Source of the DNA: Blumeriella jaapii
Taxonomy: Eukaryota; Ascomycota; Leotiomycetes; Helotiales; Drepanopezizaceae
Assembly (NCBI GenBank): GCA_009599575.1
Contig: VWND01000080.1
Location: 310,001-374,000, forward strand
Length of the DNA: 64,000 nucleotides
Direction of reading: 5' to 3'
The notes beneath the pieces were generated by a model. The model was not told where the DNA came from. It made no database searches and was given only the letters and a program-made list of their open reading frames with translations. Shown here piece after piece: positions 1 through 12,459 of this stretch (the stretch's first letter is position 1; each line of letters starts with the position of its first letter). The translations under genes were made by a program, and so were the position numbers.

Positions 1-267
1 TTGGGACCGAGGGAGCCGTGCGGGCCGGTGGGAGAGTGGTGTACTGTAGAAATAGGCGGGAGAGGAGGGAGGGGGTATGTGTTGACGTTTGTGTGATTTA
101 GTGAGTTTCGCTTACTTCGGAGGGAAATGGGAGAATGGAAAAGCCTAATGTCGTACAGTAGATGGTGCATGATGGAGGTCTTCTGGAATTCCTGTCTGTG
201 GACACTTGAAACGGCGCATGGACGTGTCACAGAAGATCAGACTGCGCTCAGATCAAGAAGAAGGTAG

Positions 268-334
268 TGAGAGAGAGAGAAAGAGAGTGAGAGAGAGAGA
301 AAGAGAGTGAAAGAGAGAGAGAGAGAGAGAGAGA
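268..334. repeat. (GA)n microsatellite
   Basis: Almost uninterrupted GA dinucleotides with a few AA and GT interruptions. Read on the minus strand it gives a Ser/Leu-rich pseudo-peptide, which explains the open frame there. Confidence 0.9.
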
Positions 335-2137
335 AACGTCTGATCTCTCTCTCCAGATTGTTGAGATTTGATGCTACTGTAATCGTTCGTGATCGCTTGC
401 AAGATAACGGATATGACCGAGGGCTCGGATCCGCGCTGCAAACCTAGTTCAACCATGGAAGAACGAACAGCCTCATTTGAGCAGACGCAAAAAAGTAAAC
501 AACCAATCAACAAGCGACCATTAGAGTAAACATCAACATGAAGTCTGCCAACCTTAAGACCACCAAGCTTGAAATTTTGTAACCTCAAGTCCTGGCCGTT
601 TTGCAGCTGCAGAAGTTGCACTACACATCTAGCTTGCTTGCAGCAAGCAACGTTTGGGAACAAGGTTTGATTGCGCGCCGCGATAGTGGGCTGAAGTTCT
701 CGCCGAGGACGAGGGAGAAGTGGAGATTTTGGCTCCCGCCTGCTGCGAAGACGTGTTGAGCTCGACATAAAGGAAGGGTGCGCAGAAAAGGTTATGAGCA
801 TGCTGCAAGAGGAGGGTATTCTACCGTACCACGTAAACGAAAAGCCAGGCTATTTGTAAGGAAGACTAGAAGAAGGGGACGAAGAAAAGAAGGTCGGCAA
901 AAACGCGCAACAGTCCGGACGGCAGCTGGACAGTCACCGCGACACGCAAAAGCAAGGTTTCCAGAAGTTCGGAAGACAAATGAGCAGAAAAGCACGTACT
1001 GCGATGTAGGTAGGTACTGTAAGAGATGAGCAGCTGGTCTCGCACCGTCCGCCAGGTGCACACATCCAAGTCCCCGTGTACGGGTGAGCGACGTTGGCTC
1101 TCGCTGACCCCGACCCGACCTTAAAATGAAGCTCGCCGTGCAGATGTCTCGGCGCCAATCCTGCACCCGAATAATTGTAAACTGGGCCTGCGTGGCGCCG
1201 ACGGCCTGGAAACGTTTCCGGCCATGCGACATGTACACAGAGTAGTGGCAAGATTTCCCTGCCCCGCGCACAGCACTGTTTGACGAGGCCGCGTTCGGGC
1301 CTTGGAAGCTCTGGAGATGCATCCAATGATGGGACGAATGGCTGGGGGGGCTCTCGTGACAAGTTGCCGCTCTCCTATTGTACTGTGAGGGAGGACGAGG
1401 ACGAGGACGAGGACGAGGAGGAGGAGGAGCTATACGAATTGCTTGCTTCCCATGGCGATGTACATACAGTTCAGTACCTCCGGGAGCACAGCGCTTGGAC
1501 TGGACGGAGTCGACATGGGTGAAACGAGGTGAGGGCTCCGTGTAATGTGACGTGGAAGAAGTACGAAAGTACCATAGATAGCCGACGGCATCGGCTCTGT
1601 TTGTTGACTCTCCCTCCCGACCTGTTGTGCTCGCTTAACTTGCCGACGCAGGGAAGATGGCTACGAAGGTTATTACCATCATGCAGTGCCAAAAGCTACT
1701 ACAGGAGCATGCTGGACCCTTTCCATGAATCGTTCGTCCGCGTCTCTCACTGAGTACATCTCGCCTCCGCAAGTCGCTCCACGTCCACAATTTGTCAGCC
1801 GCCTAGTCGGAACGGTACGTACTACGCACGCCGGTCTCTGAGGCGCGGCCGGCACAGCAGCACGCATCGCCGATGACATGGACGCCTGTCCGGCAGCGAT
1901 CCCGAAAGCAACCTGACGCAAGGGTTCGACAGCAAAAAAGAAAGGCCCAAGCACGAGACCTCGGGCCCTAGTCTAAGATCCTCGACCAAAAGGCTCCCGG
2001 TAACGGTAAATGACCCTAGTAGGGCCTCCCTAGCCGTGCGTCTAGCTGCGCGCTGCCAGCAGTCAAAAATCCTCCATGTCCTCACGACTACTCGACGACC
2101 TCAGAAGAAAACCGCGTCGGTCTAGAGGGGTGCTGCT

Positions 2138-2290
2138 GCGACGAAGACCAAGACGACGACGACGACGACGACGGATTTGAGCGAGCGAGCGAGCGAGCCA
2201 GCGAGCCAGCGAGTGCGCGCGAGAGCAGAGACGAGAACGGGTTTGGCGGCGTCGTCTGTCGTTGTGATCCAGCAGCAGCAGCAGCAGGGC
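2138..2290. repeat. Cluster of GAC, GCGA and CAG microsatellites
   Basis: Three adjacent simple repeats sit 140-290 bases upstream of the rsr1 start: (GAC)n near 2150-2172, (GAGC)n near 2179-2212 and (CAG)n near 2271-2287. They probably lie in the promoter or 5' leader of rsr1. Confidence 0.8.
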
Positions 2291-2425
2291 AGGGAAGACA
2301 CGCCCACGCGATCAACTGGGCTGGGGCTGGGATTGGGCTTAGAATCTCAAAGTCGCGAGATCATTCCACGCCCGCCAGAAGACAGATCTGGAAACGTCGG
2401 ACTTTCCAAGCAGTGCAGCGCAACT

Positions 2426-3679
2426 ATGTCAGCTAGGTCGTCCCAGAGGTATGTATGTGTGTGTCTGCATAGCACTGGCTTTCTAGTCCCACAGCAATGT
2501 TAGATTCTTCCGTATACCAGCTGACAACCGCTGCACAGGAGAGACTACCATATTGTGGTTCTAGGTGCCGGTGTGTGAGATCCGACCCCTTTTCTCCCGG
2601 GCTCCCTGGGGTGGAGGCTGATGGCACTTGTGCAATTCTAGGCGGGGTGGGCAAGAGTTGTCTCACAGGTACGACCCCCAGACTTTTAGAGACCTGTCTC
2701 TGTATCTAGCTGACGGCGTGTAGCGCAATTTGTGCAGAATGTGTGGATTGAGAGTTACGACCCGACGATTGAGGACTCGTATCGGAAACAGATCGAGGTG
2801 GATGTGAGTACCTATCATGCCAAGCAGAAAGGAAGATAACGCAGTTACTGACTCGCCTATAGGGACGGCAATGCATGTTGGAAATGTAAGAAGAGCCTTC
2901 TACTGATTGCTCGTCCATCAGCAGAATTAATACATTTTCCAGATTAGACACAGCCGGGACCGAACAGTTCAGTAAGCCCCCTGATATCTTTCAACCACAT
3001 CACGTGATCTATCGAAACTAACACTTGCCAGCTGCCATGAGGTACGCGCTCGCCCCCTGTCGATCTGCAGACTGATACTGATGTGAACTTACAGGGAACT
3101 ATACATGAAAACCGGCCAGGGCTTCCTGCTGGTCTTCTCCATCACAAGCCAGAGCAGTCTCGCCGAGCTCGCGGAACTCCGCGACCAGATCATCCGGATC
3201 AAGGACGACGATAACGTCCCGATCGTCATCGTAGGCAACAAATCGGATCTGGAGGATGATCGAATGGTGACAAGGTCGAGGGCGTTCGCAGTGAGCCAGA
3301 GCTGGGGAAATGCGCCGTATTATGAGACATCGGCGAGAAGGAGAGGTGAGTTCCGCTCTTCGCTGGAAGGGTCTTTTCCCGACAGAAAAAGAAAGCAAGG
3401 AAAAAGGAAACAGAAAAAAGAAAACATGTGAGGAAGGGGGAGAGGAAGAAGAAACGAAAACGCATGAAATCAAAGACATGGAGGGAAGAGGCAAGGCTGA
3501 CTGGCGCAGCAAACGTGGACGAGGTCTTCGTGGACCTGTGCCGGCAGATCATCCGCAAAGACAACTCGGCAATCTCGCGCATGGAGGACGACCTATACGC
3601 GCACCGCAAGAAACACCGACAGCACAGCCATCACCGCTCGAGGAAGCAGAAGAAGGAAAGTCGCTGTGTGATTTTATAG
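2426..3679 (+). CDS. rsr1: Rap/Bud1-family small GTPase (Rsr1/Krev-1 type)
   Basis: Nine exons give a 214-residue Ras-superfamily GTPase: 2426-2448, 2539-2570, 2642-2668, 2724-2803, 2863-2885, 2943-2971, 3032-3041, 3095-3345 and 3510-3679. All introns are GT-AG and the frame closes exactly. The P-loop GAGGVGKS is at residues 17-24, the effector region YDPTIEDSY at 39-47, and switch [10 protein letters not shown] at 64-71. NKSD and ETSA guanine-base motifs follow, and the C-terminus is basic with a CVIL prenylation box. Thr in place of Ras Gln61 in switch II, plus the Rap-type effector loop, points to the Rap1/Bud1 branch rather than Ras. Yeast Bud1 acts at the plasma membrane in polarity-site selection with the Cdc42 machinery. 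The final Leu of the CAAX box suggests geranylgeranylation. Exon 7 is only 10 nt. The start is the first ATG that reads into the P-loop exon. Confidence 0.93.
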
Positions 3680-4843
3680 TAGGAAGGGAAGCGGTTTCCG
3701 AGGCGTAGGATGACGATTGCACGCGGTGGTGTGGCTCCTTGAGCCAACACACGGGGCCGAGAGCCACGAGCGAGGGCGGTACCCATTAGACTTGTGGTTA
3801 TTGGTGCAGAGCGCAGGAGTTGGATTGATTGAAATAGCATGGACATGATACCGGCCGTTGGCTAAGCAGATAGATGGATAGAACAGGGGCCCTCGACAGG
3901 GCCTGTCAGCTTGTATATGAGAGAGAGAACGAGTAAATACCGATGCTTGCTTGACTGGCACAATGATGGCTGTGGGGGTGTATGATTTTTTTGGCCATTT
4001 TTTTTCTTAATGATATGGCCTCTAGGAGATGCTGGTTGGTATATTTTGCGAATCAAAAACATAGCGCCCTGCGTTAGTAGCAGCCTGTCCGCACCTTCCT
4101 CTCTTGTCTACCGACGTTGGGCGCTTTCTCCCTAACAAAGTTATTGACTTGACTCTCCTATCTTTAACTAATAGAGAACAGACTTAGTCTTTTTTTTTTA
4201 ACTCATTGAGAATACCAACCCACCGCTTGCTTTGGGCTCACCTTTGCTGCAATTGCCCCTTGACTTTCATACAAATCGACGCATCTCCTCTCTCTCCTCA
4301 CAGCTACCGCTGCGTCTCTCGCTTCGGACTCCCCTCCTACGCGCCGGTTGGTCATTGATTTCTAGCCTCCAAGTGGTCTATACAAATGACCAAAGTCTCG
4401 TTTTGATAACCTGCAGCTGCTTTAGCAAAGTTGGATATACCAATCCCTCGAGAACAATCAGGCACAACACTTTGACAACCAGTCTCTTCCACGCGATACA
4501 AGGGCCTGGATAGATGTCACCAACCAGATATCATTCGCTAGTCTGCATCTGCCCAGTGCTTGCTGATAAAAGGAATCTTTTTTTCTTCCTCGCGTTGTGC
4601 ATCAACCCTTTCCTTCAAGACAAACTGTTGCGTCTGTCTCTTCTCAGCAGATATTTACTTCCTAGATCTTCGAGACGTGCTCCCTCCCCCTACGAGTGAT
4701 CGTTGCAATCCATGCATACATACGGTATATCATGAGCTGGAACGTAGAAAGTAAATCATGTACCAAGCTCCCGCGAAGAAGGAGCGTGCTGCTCCAGTGA
4801 TGGGCTTGATCCCGAACCTATATATCTGACTACGAATCCGAGA

Positions 4844-4876
4844 CCCCCCCCCCCAAACCCCCCCCCCCCCCCCCCC
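4844..4876. repeat. Two poly-C runs
   Basis: Eleven C, then AAA, then nineteen C. This is one of an unusual number of long C/G homopolymers in the window. Exact length is likely to be uncertain in any assembly. Confidence 0.85.
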
Positions 4877-6148
4877 GCTTGTTATCTAATGTAAACCCCA
4901 AGACTCAGGCACTCACCTATATCTGGAGCCACCAAGATACTGCACCATAAGATCAATGTTCAGAAAATCAATTAAAATCCACACACACACACACACACGC
5001 ACATACGCACGTTTGTACCGAGCTACACGACTCTCACACTAGCAAACAACATTCCACACACGCCCGCCCTGCTTTCCTCACTTTCCCCACGAGAAGTTTC
5101 TATCCTTCTGGATTCCCTCCCGAGGTGGAGATTCCGATCTCACATCCGTATTTCACATAGTCAGGACAGGGCGTGTATGCCTGCCACCAGCTTCCACACC
5201 ATACCTAGGTACCTTATTCACCGCTTCGCTCCTTCCCCTCCCCACCTCTCGCTTCCCTTCCCACGTCCAATACCCAATCGCCTGCTCTATTCACCCATCT
5301 CCCCATCTTGCACATCTGCGAAGTCTATAAAACAACCGCAACGAAGCACGAGAACCGAACAAGCCACATTCCAAACAATTGCTTTCCTAGCCATGATCTG
5401 ACTGACCCCTGGCGATGTTTCATCCCCGGTGAAGACTTTAAGGGCGCGACGATCGATGATACATACCTAGAAGGGTTCTATGCTAGCGCTTGCTGCATAG
5501 GTATCAATCTCACGATTCTTTTCTAACGGTTAAGTGATGGTAAGAATAGCAGAGAACAACAAATAGCAATGATCATCACAACAACAACAACGACAATAAT
5601 AACATTAATAACAACAACAACAGCAGCAGCCATCATCCACGAGAGTAACAGCAACTCTCGTATTCATCGACCGACGGACCGAGAGACAACCAGAAATAGC
5701 GGGAAGACCCCAGAAACAAACAAACAAACAAGCAAACAAACAAGCCCTTTCAGATCCCAGAGCACTCGCCAATCGCTAGCTCGAATCTTCGGCTGGGGAT
5801 GCAGTTCAGCAGGTGCATCTTACTGTACTCGGTGTGTTCTTTGTGTGGTGGGCGTGTATCCTTACCCAACCCAACCCATCTTCCCTCCTTTCTTTGATCG
5901 GAAGCGAGGGCGGGAGGGAGAGAAAGAGAAAGAGGAAGGAGAAGAAGAAGAAGAGAAGAAGGGGAAGGGCGAGGTGTTCGAGATAAAACAGAGGAAGGGA
6001 GAGTACGGGGCGCACTGGCGCGGTTACCTGTGAGAGAGAGAGAGAGAGAGCGCGCTCTGAAGGTATGTCCATTTAAAGATTTGATGCTGAAGTATAGATT
6101 CTGTACTGTACCTACCTATGTACAGAATCTAGAAACAAAAACAAACAG

Positions 6149-6180
<32 letters not shown>
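6149..6180. repeat. Poly-A tract (about 32 A)
   Basis: An uninterrupted A run follows A/C-rich sequence. I see no adjacent coding remnant that would mark it as the tail of a non-LTR retroposon. Confidence 0.85.
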
Positions 6181-6182
<2 letters not shown>

Positions 6183-6358
6183 TTTGACGTACATACCTTC
6201 CTATCTATCTACCTATCTACCTACAAAACACACCCTCCATCCCTCTCCCTCTCCCCCTCCCTTCCACTCAACTGCTTCCAGTGCGGGAACCTGTACATCT
6301 GTCCATCAGAGTAAAATGTGCTTTTTTCCACCCCTTCGATTCCAGGACCGGAACGCAT

Positions 6359-6660
6359 GTCGATATACTGTACAGTACAGTACAGTACACCACGTGCTGC
6401 ACTGTGCATACCTACAGCACATACACAGTACAGCACCACATAGATCATAGATAGATATACAGTACAGTACCTTGAGGTCCGTACAGCACAGCACGGCACG
6501 GCACAGCACAGCACGGCACAGGACAGGACAGTAAGCTACAGTACAGTACCAAGCTACAGTACCAAGCTACAGTACAGTACTGTACAGTACTGTACATACA
6601 TACATACATACATACCTACCGTATCGTATGTACTGTACATACTGTACTGTACCTTCCCAC
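6359..6660. repeat. Dense cluster of GTACTGTAC / TACAGTAC palindromes
   Basis: Within about 300 bases there are many overlapping copies of TACAGTAC and GTACTGTAC, interleaved with GCACAGCACGG-like and ATAC tetranucleotide repeats. Because the motif is self-complementary, both strands read alike. This is the densest of the many clusters of this motif in the gene-poor parts of the window. Confidence 0.85.
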
Positions 6661-6823
6661 CCCCTTATCCGCACGCCGTACTGTACATGAAGTGGAAAAA
6701 GCCAAAAAAAAAGAAAGAAAGAAAAAAAAGGCCCGTTCAGCAGCGGTGGCCGGGCCGAGCCGGGCTGGGCTGGGATGAGAATGTAGATAGGTAGGTTGGT
6801 GGGTTGGTGGGTTTTACGGTGTG

Positions 6824-7027
6824 TACGTGCAGTATAGTGTAGTATGGTATAGTATGGTATAGTATAGTATAGTGCAGTATAGTATAGTATAGTTAGGTAG
6901 TTAAGTTTAGTATAGAATGTGTATCGAAATCGCGGACGTCCTATACATACTGTACTGTACAGTATTTGAGAACCGGAAGTGCGTCTGCACGGCACGGTAC
7001 GGTACGGTACGGTACGGTACGGTACGG
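6824..7027. repeat. (TATAG)n and (GGTAC)n microsatellites
   Basis: TAGTATAG-type pentamers occupy roughly 6830-6900. A clean (GGTAC) pentamer series lies at about 6990-7027. Confidence 0.85.
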
Positions 7028-7072
7028 TGCCTACCTGGAAGCAAGGATAAGAGATGTTGAATGGGTAGGATC

Positions 7073-7207
7073 AAGAAGAAGAAGAAGAAGAAGAAAAGTA
7101 TGAAGAAGAAAATTTGAAGAAAAAAAGAAGAAGAAGAAAAAGAAGAAGAAGAAGAAGAAGAAGAAGAAGAAAAGAAAGAAAGAAGAAGAAGAAGAAAAAG
7201 AAAAAGA
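7073..7207. repeat. (GAA)n microsatellite
   Basis: A long GAA/GAAAA purine tract. It gives the Phe/Ser-rich false frame on the minus strand. Confidence 0.9.
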
Positions 7208-7823
7208 ACCCTTCCTCCCCCCCTTCAAAATTTTTATTTTTTTTTATTTAGAAAATATAGTAAAAAACTTGGAAGGAAAAAAAAACCACTTTCCCAACCC
7301 ACTGACCCTTTCTTTCTACAGTACTGCGCCGTCTCGTGTCCTAGAACCCGGAATATCCTCACCATGCCATGCTATGCCATACCATACCATGTCATGTATA
7401 TCATGTCATGTCCACAGCCCATATTGCCAGCCTCCGCGTGGACAATTGGACTTACCCGAACTACAGTACAGACAGTACAGTGCTGTACAATACAGAAGGT
7501 ACACACTGTAATTACCTCCACCGCCATCCCTCTACCAAAAAGCGCGACGGCACGTGCGAGTTGGTACTGTAAGTACTCATGCGATCCACTCTGAAGCCAT
7601 GGTCTTCTCTCTCCCCTCCCCCTCCCCCTCCCCCTTGGCCGCTAGAACCAGAAAAAACATAGACTTTGGCGGCGCGACGACGGCTATGCAAGAGCCACAG
7701 GGCGGAAGGCTGTCCGTGGATCTACGGAGCTAGAACGAACTACTCTGTACAGTACATACATAACATAGCATGTATGTATGTACAGTACTGTGTGTATGTA
7801 TGTATGTACTGTACATAAGGTAC

Positions 7824-7848
7824 TCCCCCCCCCCCCCCCCCCCCCCCC
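7824..7848. repeat. Poly-C tract (about 25 C)
   Basis: An uninterrupted C run directly follows a cluster of TATG and GTACTGTAC repeats. Confidence 0.9.
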
Positions 7849-8084
7849 TCTCCTCTGGGGAAAAAACCGGGGAAGGATCGTGCGTGGGTGATGTTGGGTT
7901 TCCAAGAAACCAAGAACCAAGAACCAAGAACCCAGGACGAAAAAAACTCAGTGCTTCCCTGTATGCTGTCTCATGACTGCCGCGGATCGGCGCCGCAGGT
8001 ACTTTTTCTGCTTAGTTTCTGCTTACCTTCTGCTTTCTTACAGTACTTGCTTTTTGTTGGTTTTTGGTTGGTGCTGATGCGGTT

Positions 8085-8216
8085 CGGTCGTTGGTCCTTG
8101 GCCGTTGGTCGTTGGTCGTTGGTCCTTGGTCGTTGCTCGTTGGTCGTTGCTCGTTGGCCGTTGGCCGTTGGTCGTTGGCCGTTGTCGCTCGCCGTTGGTC
8201 GCTCGCCGTTGTTGTA
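8085..8216 (+). repeat. (CGTTGGT)n heptamer minisatellite
   Basis: About 18 degenerate copies of a CGTTGGT/CCTTGGC/CGTTGCT heptamer. The heptamer creates long open frames in several reading frames, which accounts for the overlapping apparent ORFs on both strands here. Confidence 0.85.
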
Positions 8217-9527
8217 CACAGCCTGGTACGAAGAGAAGCAGGCCGGGAAAAAGGCAGGATGTGTTTGTTCCTCCGACCTGGTGGTTGGAGCTTGTGCGAT
8301 CGAGGGGGGGGGGGCGTGTGTGGCTTTTTTCACTCCTTTCCTTTTTCTTTGGTGCTTTGCTTGCATGGATGTATGGACGGAGATGATAAGGTACTGTAGG
8401 TAAGCGATTGATTGGCATTGCTCACAGCCTGCGAGATCCTCGGACCAGAATCAGCAGAGTCAGAGGCTGCTGTTGGGATCTTGTCGACAACGTGTCTGAC
8501 ACTCGTGCTTCCATTCCGCGTCTGTACTGGTGGTTGGTTCCTAAGACAGACTCGGGATGAGCGCGGAGGTCAGTCAGCATACAATCGTACAGCAGAGCGC
8601 AATCTTGGTAGTGGGTGGTCTGTATGTACTGTACAGTGCTGTACAGTGCAGAGTACAGAGGAGGTAGAGCTTCTCTCCGAGGCTGCAGCGGGCGCTGCAC
8701 GCACCTGCGTGGCATCTGCAATGCAATAGTAACCGGCCCAAGCAGGGCATCGAGTAGTAGTCGTAGTAGTTGGCACGACGCGAACACATCGTCCTTGTGG
8801 TTCGAGCTCTTCACGAGCGTGTTGTCGTGATAATCGGTGTCGTGACAATCAATGACAGACAGCCTCGAGAAACATTGCGCCTCGACACGCGACGCGGCTG
8901 GCGATATCTCGCTATGGCTGCATCTTCGGAAGAACTTTTCCCGTGCCGGCGTCTCCCAGCCCTCCCCCCTCCCCTCCGCCTTTCTCATCTACAGTACTGC
9001 GACCTCCAACATCATCATCACGGGTTTCTGCCAACAGCGGGAGTTTGAGAAGCACATGGCAGCCCGTCAACACGACGAGAGAAAGGCCCTCCTCCCCGCC
9101 GGACGGCCAAACGACGACGACGACGACGACGACCAGCCGCCCCCTGGCTTGCTTGCTGCGCTGCGGCCGGATACCCTTGATCCTGGGACGTCTACATCGT
9201 ACAGTACAGCGCTGTGTACAATACACACACAGATACAGTACAGTACTAGCGCATCGAGCTGTGGCATGGGCCTCGAAAGTTTGGGGAAGCACTCGCCTTG
9301 CCAAGGGAACCCCTCGTCTCTCCGGTCCTTCGTCCTCACTGCTCAGGAGCACAGCATGCGGCGATGCAGCGAGCCAGAGGCAGCAAGTACCACCGAAGCA
9401 TCGAAAGGGTTTGGGGCGAGGGATCGCGGGATCGCGGGCATCGCGAAGCTGTCGTTCGGGAAATCCCTTACCTGACGGAGGAGTCACAGGTTGTCGGGGT
9501 CGCTTGCCCCCTCTCCACATGTCCCAA

Positions 9528-9602
9528 GGTACAGGACAGGACAGGACTGGATAGGACAGGACTGGACAGGACTGGACAGGACTGGACTGGACATACTGGA
9601 CA
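9528..9602 (+). repeat. (GGACAGGACT)n minisatellite
   Basis: Tandem GGACAGGACT/GGACTGGACA decamers, about seven copies, a little degenerate. Confidence 0.85.
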
Positions 9603-9986
9603 GTAGAGAGCGGTGTGACGAGCCTTTATACCTCGGCGAGTTGCGGCCCAGCATCAGCAGTTGTGTGGAGGATGGCGCCTCTGCCTTCGTTCTTGGGGCC
9701 ATATCCACGGATGGCGCCAGAGGGTCGTGAGTGAATCGCCCGGCGACACGAGCAGTCACTTTTCCCCAGAGTCGAGAACGGGCAGGCATGGCATTGCCGG
9801 GCATTGCGGACGAAGTGCCGGACAGCGTTGGGGAGGGCTGGGGGCAGAGAACCGTTGACCAGAAGCGCTTCTCCGCACGGCGTCCAAGTGAGGCTTCCTC
9901 GGCGCGACCTGCGTGGAGGAGGTGGTCGGCCACGGCCAAGCTCTGGGAAGAGGGCGGGCGCCTGCGAATGGCCTGCTCGTCAAGCT

Positions 9987-10031
9987 CCCTCCAACCTCCA
10001 ACCTCCAACCTCCAACCTCCAACCTCCAACC
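9987..10031 (+). repeat. (CCAACCT)n heptamer repeat
   Basis: Six near-perfect copies of CCAACCT. It is similar in length class to the CGTTGGT array at 8.1 kb but differs in sequence. Confidence 0.9.
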
Positions 10032-11074
10032 CACGGCCGAAAAGCATGTGCGGCGCCTGCGTGGAGGTTGTGTAACCCGGGGCAGAGCTTGGGCGGGTCG
10101 ACGGATCAAGATATCAGGAGAGCTATGGCAATTGCAGTCACACGCAACCGACATCCTGCCTCCTGCGACTCCTCCCATGCGTGGCGCCGACGCGATGCAC
10201 ACCACGCATTGGTTCTGTGTCCGCGGCCGCCCGTAGCCACTCGGCTTATCGCATACACATCTCAGGGTCCTGAGCGAGGAGATTCACGGTCCAGAAATCT
10301 ATCAGAAAATCTGGCATGTTCGCCGCATTCCCCGGCCAAGACCCTTGAAACCCCGAGTCTCATCTCGGGATGGATCAAACGGGAGGGGGGGGGGTGGGAG
10401 AGGGAAGGGCAGCGCGTGAGACAGTGGTACAGTACACATCCTGTACACACAAAGTGCTTGTGTAACTCGAGAAGGACCGGGGGATTTGGGGATATTCTGT
10501 CGACCCCTCCATCCCCGATAAGCCTTGCGGTCGATGATGAGGTGCAAGCGTGGCCGGCTCTCCAATCGATTCGTGGGGACGATGGTTGGTTCGCCGGCAC
10601 ATGCTGTCGCGGGCATGGGGAAGCGCACCAGCGTGAGCCGGGGAGGGTGTCGAGGAGCAGGCGATGGATCCCAAAATAACGTCCTGCATCGCTTGCCAGG
10701 GCGGGCAGCTCTTCCGAGCACGCACGGAAAGTCGTGCCGCCGTGATTGTTTTGCGCGCCCGGCTCCGGCTCTGGCTCTGGTGTGTTTCTTCGTGGTCTCT
10801 GCTCAGCCTGTCTGTCCTGCCTTTCCTCGACCCTCCCCCATCATCTGCGGCGCCGAGTCTGTGTCGGCGGCCTTGTTTTGGTCGCTCCTGAGGCATCGGA
10901 CGTAGCAAGTGCACCGACGGCATCTGTCCCTTGCCGTCGGGGCTCTGCGACGGTACGGGCTGGTGGCAGAGGTTGTCGCACGTACCGAGGAGCACTACAA
11001 AGAACATGGTGGTGCCGACGCTGGGTGGGTGGGTGGCTGGGTCGGTGATGGGTTTTGCGCTTCTCTCTTCTAAA

Positions 11075-11430
11075 TTTTTTTTTTTTTCTCTTTTTTTTTT
11101 TTTTCTTTTTTTTTTCTTCTTTTTCTTTTTTTTTGTATTTTCGTACTTTCGTATTTTCGTATCTTCAAATTTTTTTTTTTTTCACTTTTTCTTTTACTTC
11201 ATTATTTCCTCATTTGTGGTTCTGGGGAAGCTTGAGCAGTATAGTACAGATATGTATGTACAGTATGTATAGATGTATGTACGTACCTTTGCATATAAGT
11301 AAGGTATGTATATAAGTATGTATATATGTATGTATATATGTATACAAATATGTATATATGTGTATATATATGTATATATATACCTAGATATATATGTATA
11401 TATATGTGTATATATGTACTGTACGTACAG
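11075..11430. repeat. T-rich tract followed by (TATATG)n repeats
   Basis: Interrupted poly-T spans about 11075-11200, then TATGTATA-type alternating purine-pyrimidine repeats to about 11420, flanked by GTACTGTAC copies. No coding signal. Confidence 0.8.
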
Positions 11431-11537
11431 CACAGTGTGTGGATAGATAGATCGATGATGTGCTTGCTGTTCGTAGATGAATGCCTACAACCGTATGTCG
11501 TCAGGCCACTCTGTGTATGTCCAGCACAGAAGCTTTC

Positions 11538-11675
11538 TCTCGTTCTGTCTCTGTCTCTGTCTCTGTCTCTCTCTCCCCTCTCCCTCTCTTCCTCTCTCCT
11601 CTCTCCTCTCTCTCTCCTCTCTCTCCTCTCCCTCCTCTCTCTCTCTCTCCTCTCTCTCCTCTCTCTCTCCCTCCC
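11538..11675. repeat. (CT)n / (CTCTCC)n microsatellite
   Basis: A pyrimidine tract of CTCT and CCTCTC units, about 140 bases. It lies at the outer edge of the pyrimidine-rich region leading into the whi3-like gene. Confidence 0.9.
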
Positions 11676-11690
11676 TTGATCCGTATTCAT

Positions 11691-12187
11691 CCATGCAAAT
11701 CAATACTTCTCAGCACCCCCGCCGAAGCCTCCTCGTCTGCGATCTCCGCTGCTGCTGCCTCCCCCCACCGCCGCGGCCGCAGCAAGGATCCTGACACTCG
11801 GTCTCTGTTTCCCAGTCTCCCGCGTCCAGTCTCCCGTCGCCCGTCGCCCGACCCCGGTCCGTCGTTGTTTACCGTCCTCGGAGCCCCGTCGCCCGTCGCC
11901 CGTCGCCCGTGGCCCGTCGCCAGTCCCCCACCCGCATTCATCATCCATCATCCATCATCCATCGTCCAGCCAGCCAGCAGTCCATCGCGCCCGCCCGCCC
12001 GCCAGCCCGTCCCCCCCCGTCTCCGCCCTTCCCTTTCCTGCGTCCTCTCCTGCGGCCGCGGCGCTACTAGACTCCTGTACATCCGACCGTCGCGAGCTCT
12101 TAGCGCTCCCTTAGCGCGGCCTTATCATCGCGCACTAATCCCAAGCCGGAGCCAGTCGATCGGCCCGTTCTCGACTTCCAACTAACT

Positions 12188-12219
<32 letters not shown>

Positions 12220-12421
12220 CTCGCCCCTCGCGCCCCCCCCCCCCCAAACCCCCAAAACCCTCCGAAGCAAAAAAAACTTCCTTACCTCACGCACCGCACC
12301 GCACCGCACCTCCATCTCCACCACCACCGCCACCACCACCACTTCTCCCATCATCCATCCCGACGCTCCTTCAATTTATCCTCACGCGACTTCATCACTG
12401 CTCGCGCCCCGGAAACACAAG

Positions 12422-12459
<38 letters not shown>

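Larger units (their letters stand above)
1..2425. other. Intergenic, simple-repeat rich
   Basis: I see no gene here. Open frames on both strands are short, biased in composition and lack recognisable domains. The segment carries a (GA)n tract and, near the right edge, GAC, GCGA and CAG repeats just upstream of the rsr1 start. The last few hundred bases probably hold the rsr1 promoter and leader, but I see no convincing core element. Confidence 0.6.
3680..11690. other. Long intergenic desert of microsatellites and GTAC palindromes
   Basis: About 8 kb without a gene I can support. Open frames on both strands are translations of simple repeats (His/Pro/Ser/Arg-rich or Tyr-rich) and lack ATG-anchored domain structure. 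The content is poly-C, poly-A, (CA)n, (GGTAC)n, (GAA)n, (CGTTGGT)n, (CCAACCT)n, (CT)n and (TATA/TATG)n repeats plus many TACTGTACAGTA-type palindromes. The main ones are listed separately. Confidence 0.6.

Noticed and set aside
8085..8216. CGTTGGT heptamer array as an internal telomere tract
   Set aside because: The unit is not the TTAGGG type common in filamentous ascomycetes, the copies are degenerate and no subtelomeric gene is nearby.
9804..10679. 291-codon plus-strand frame as a gene
   Set aside because: It lacks domains, contains the CCAACCT repeat and competes with equally long frames on the other strand. Its composition is that of the surrounding repeats.
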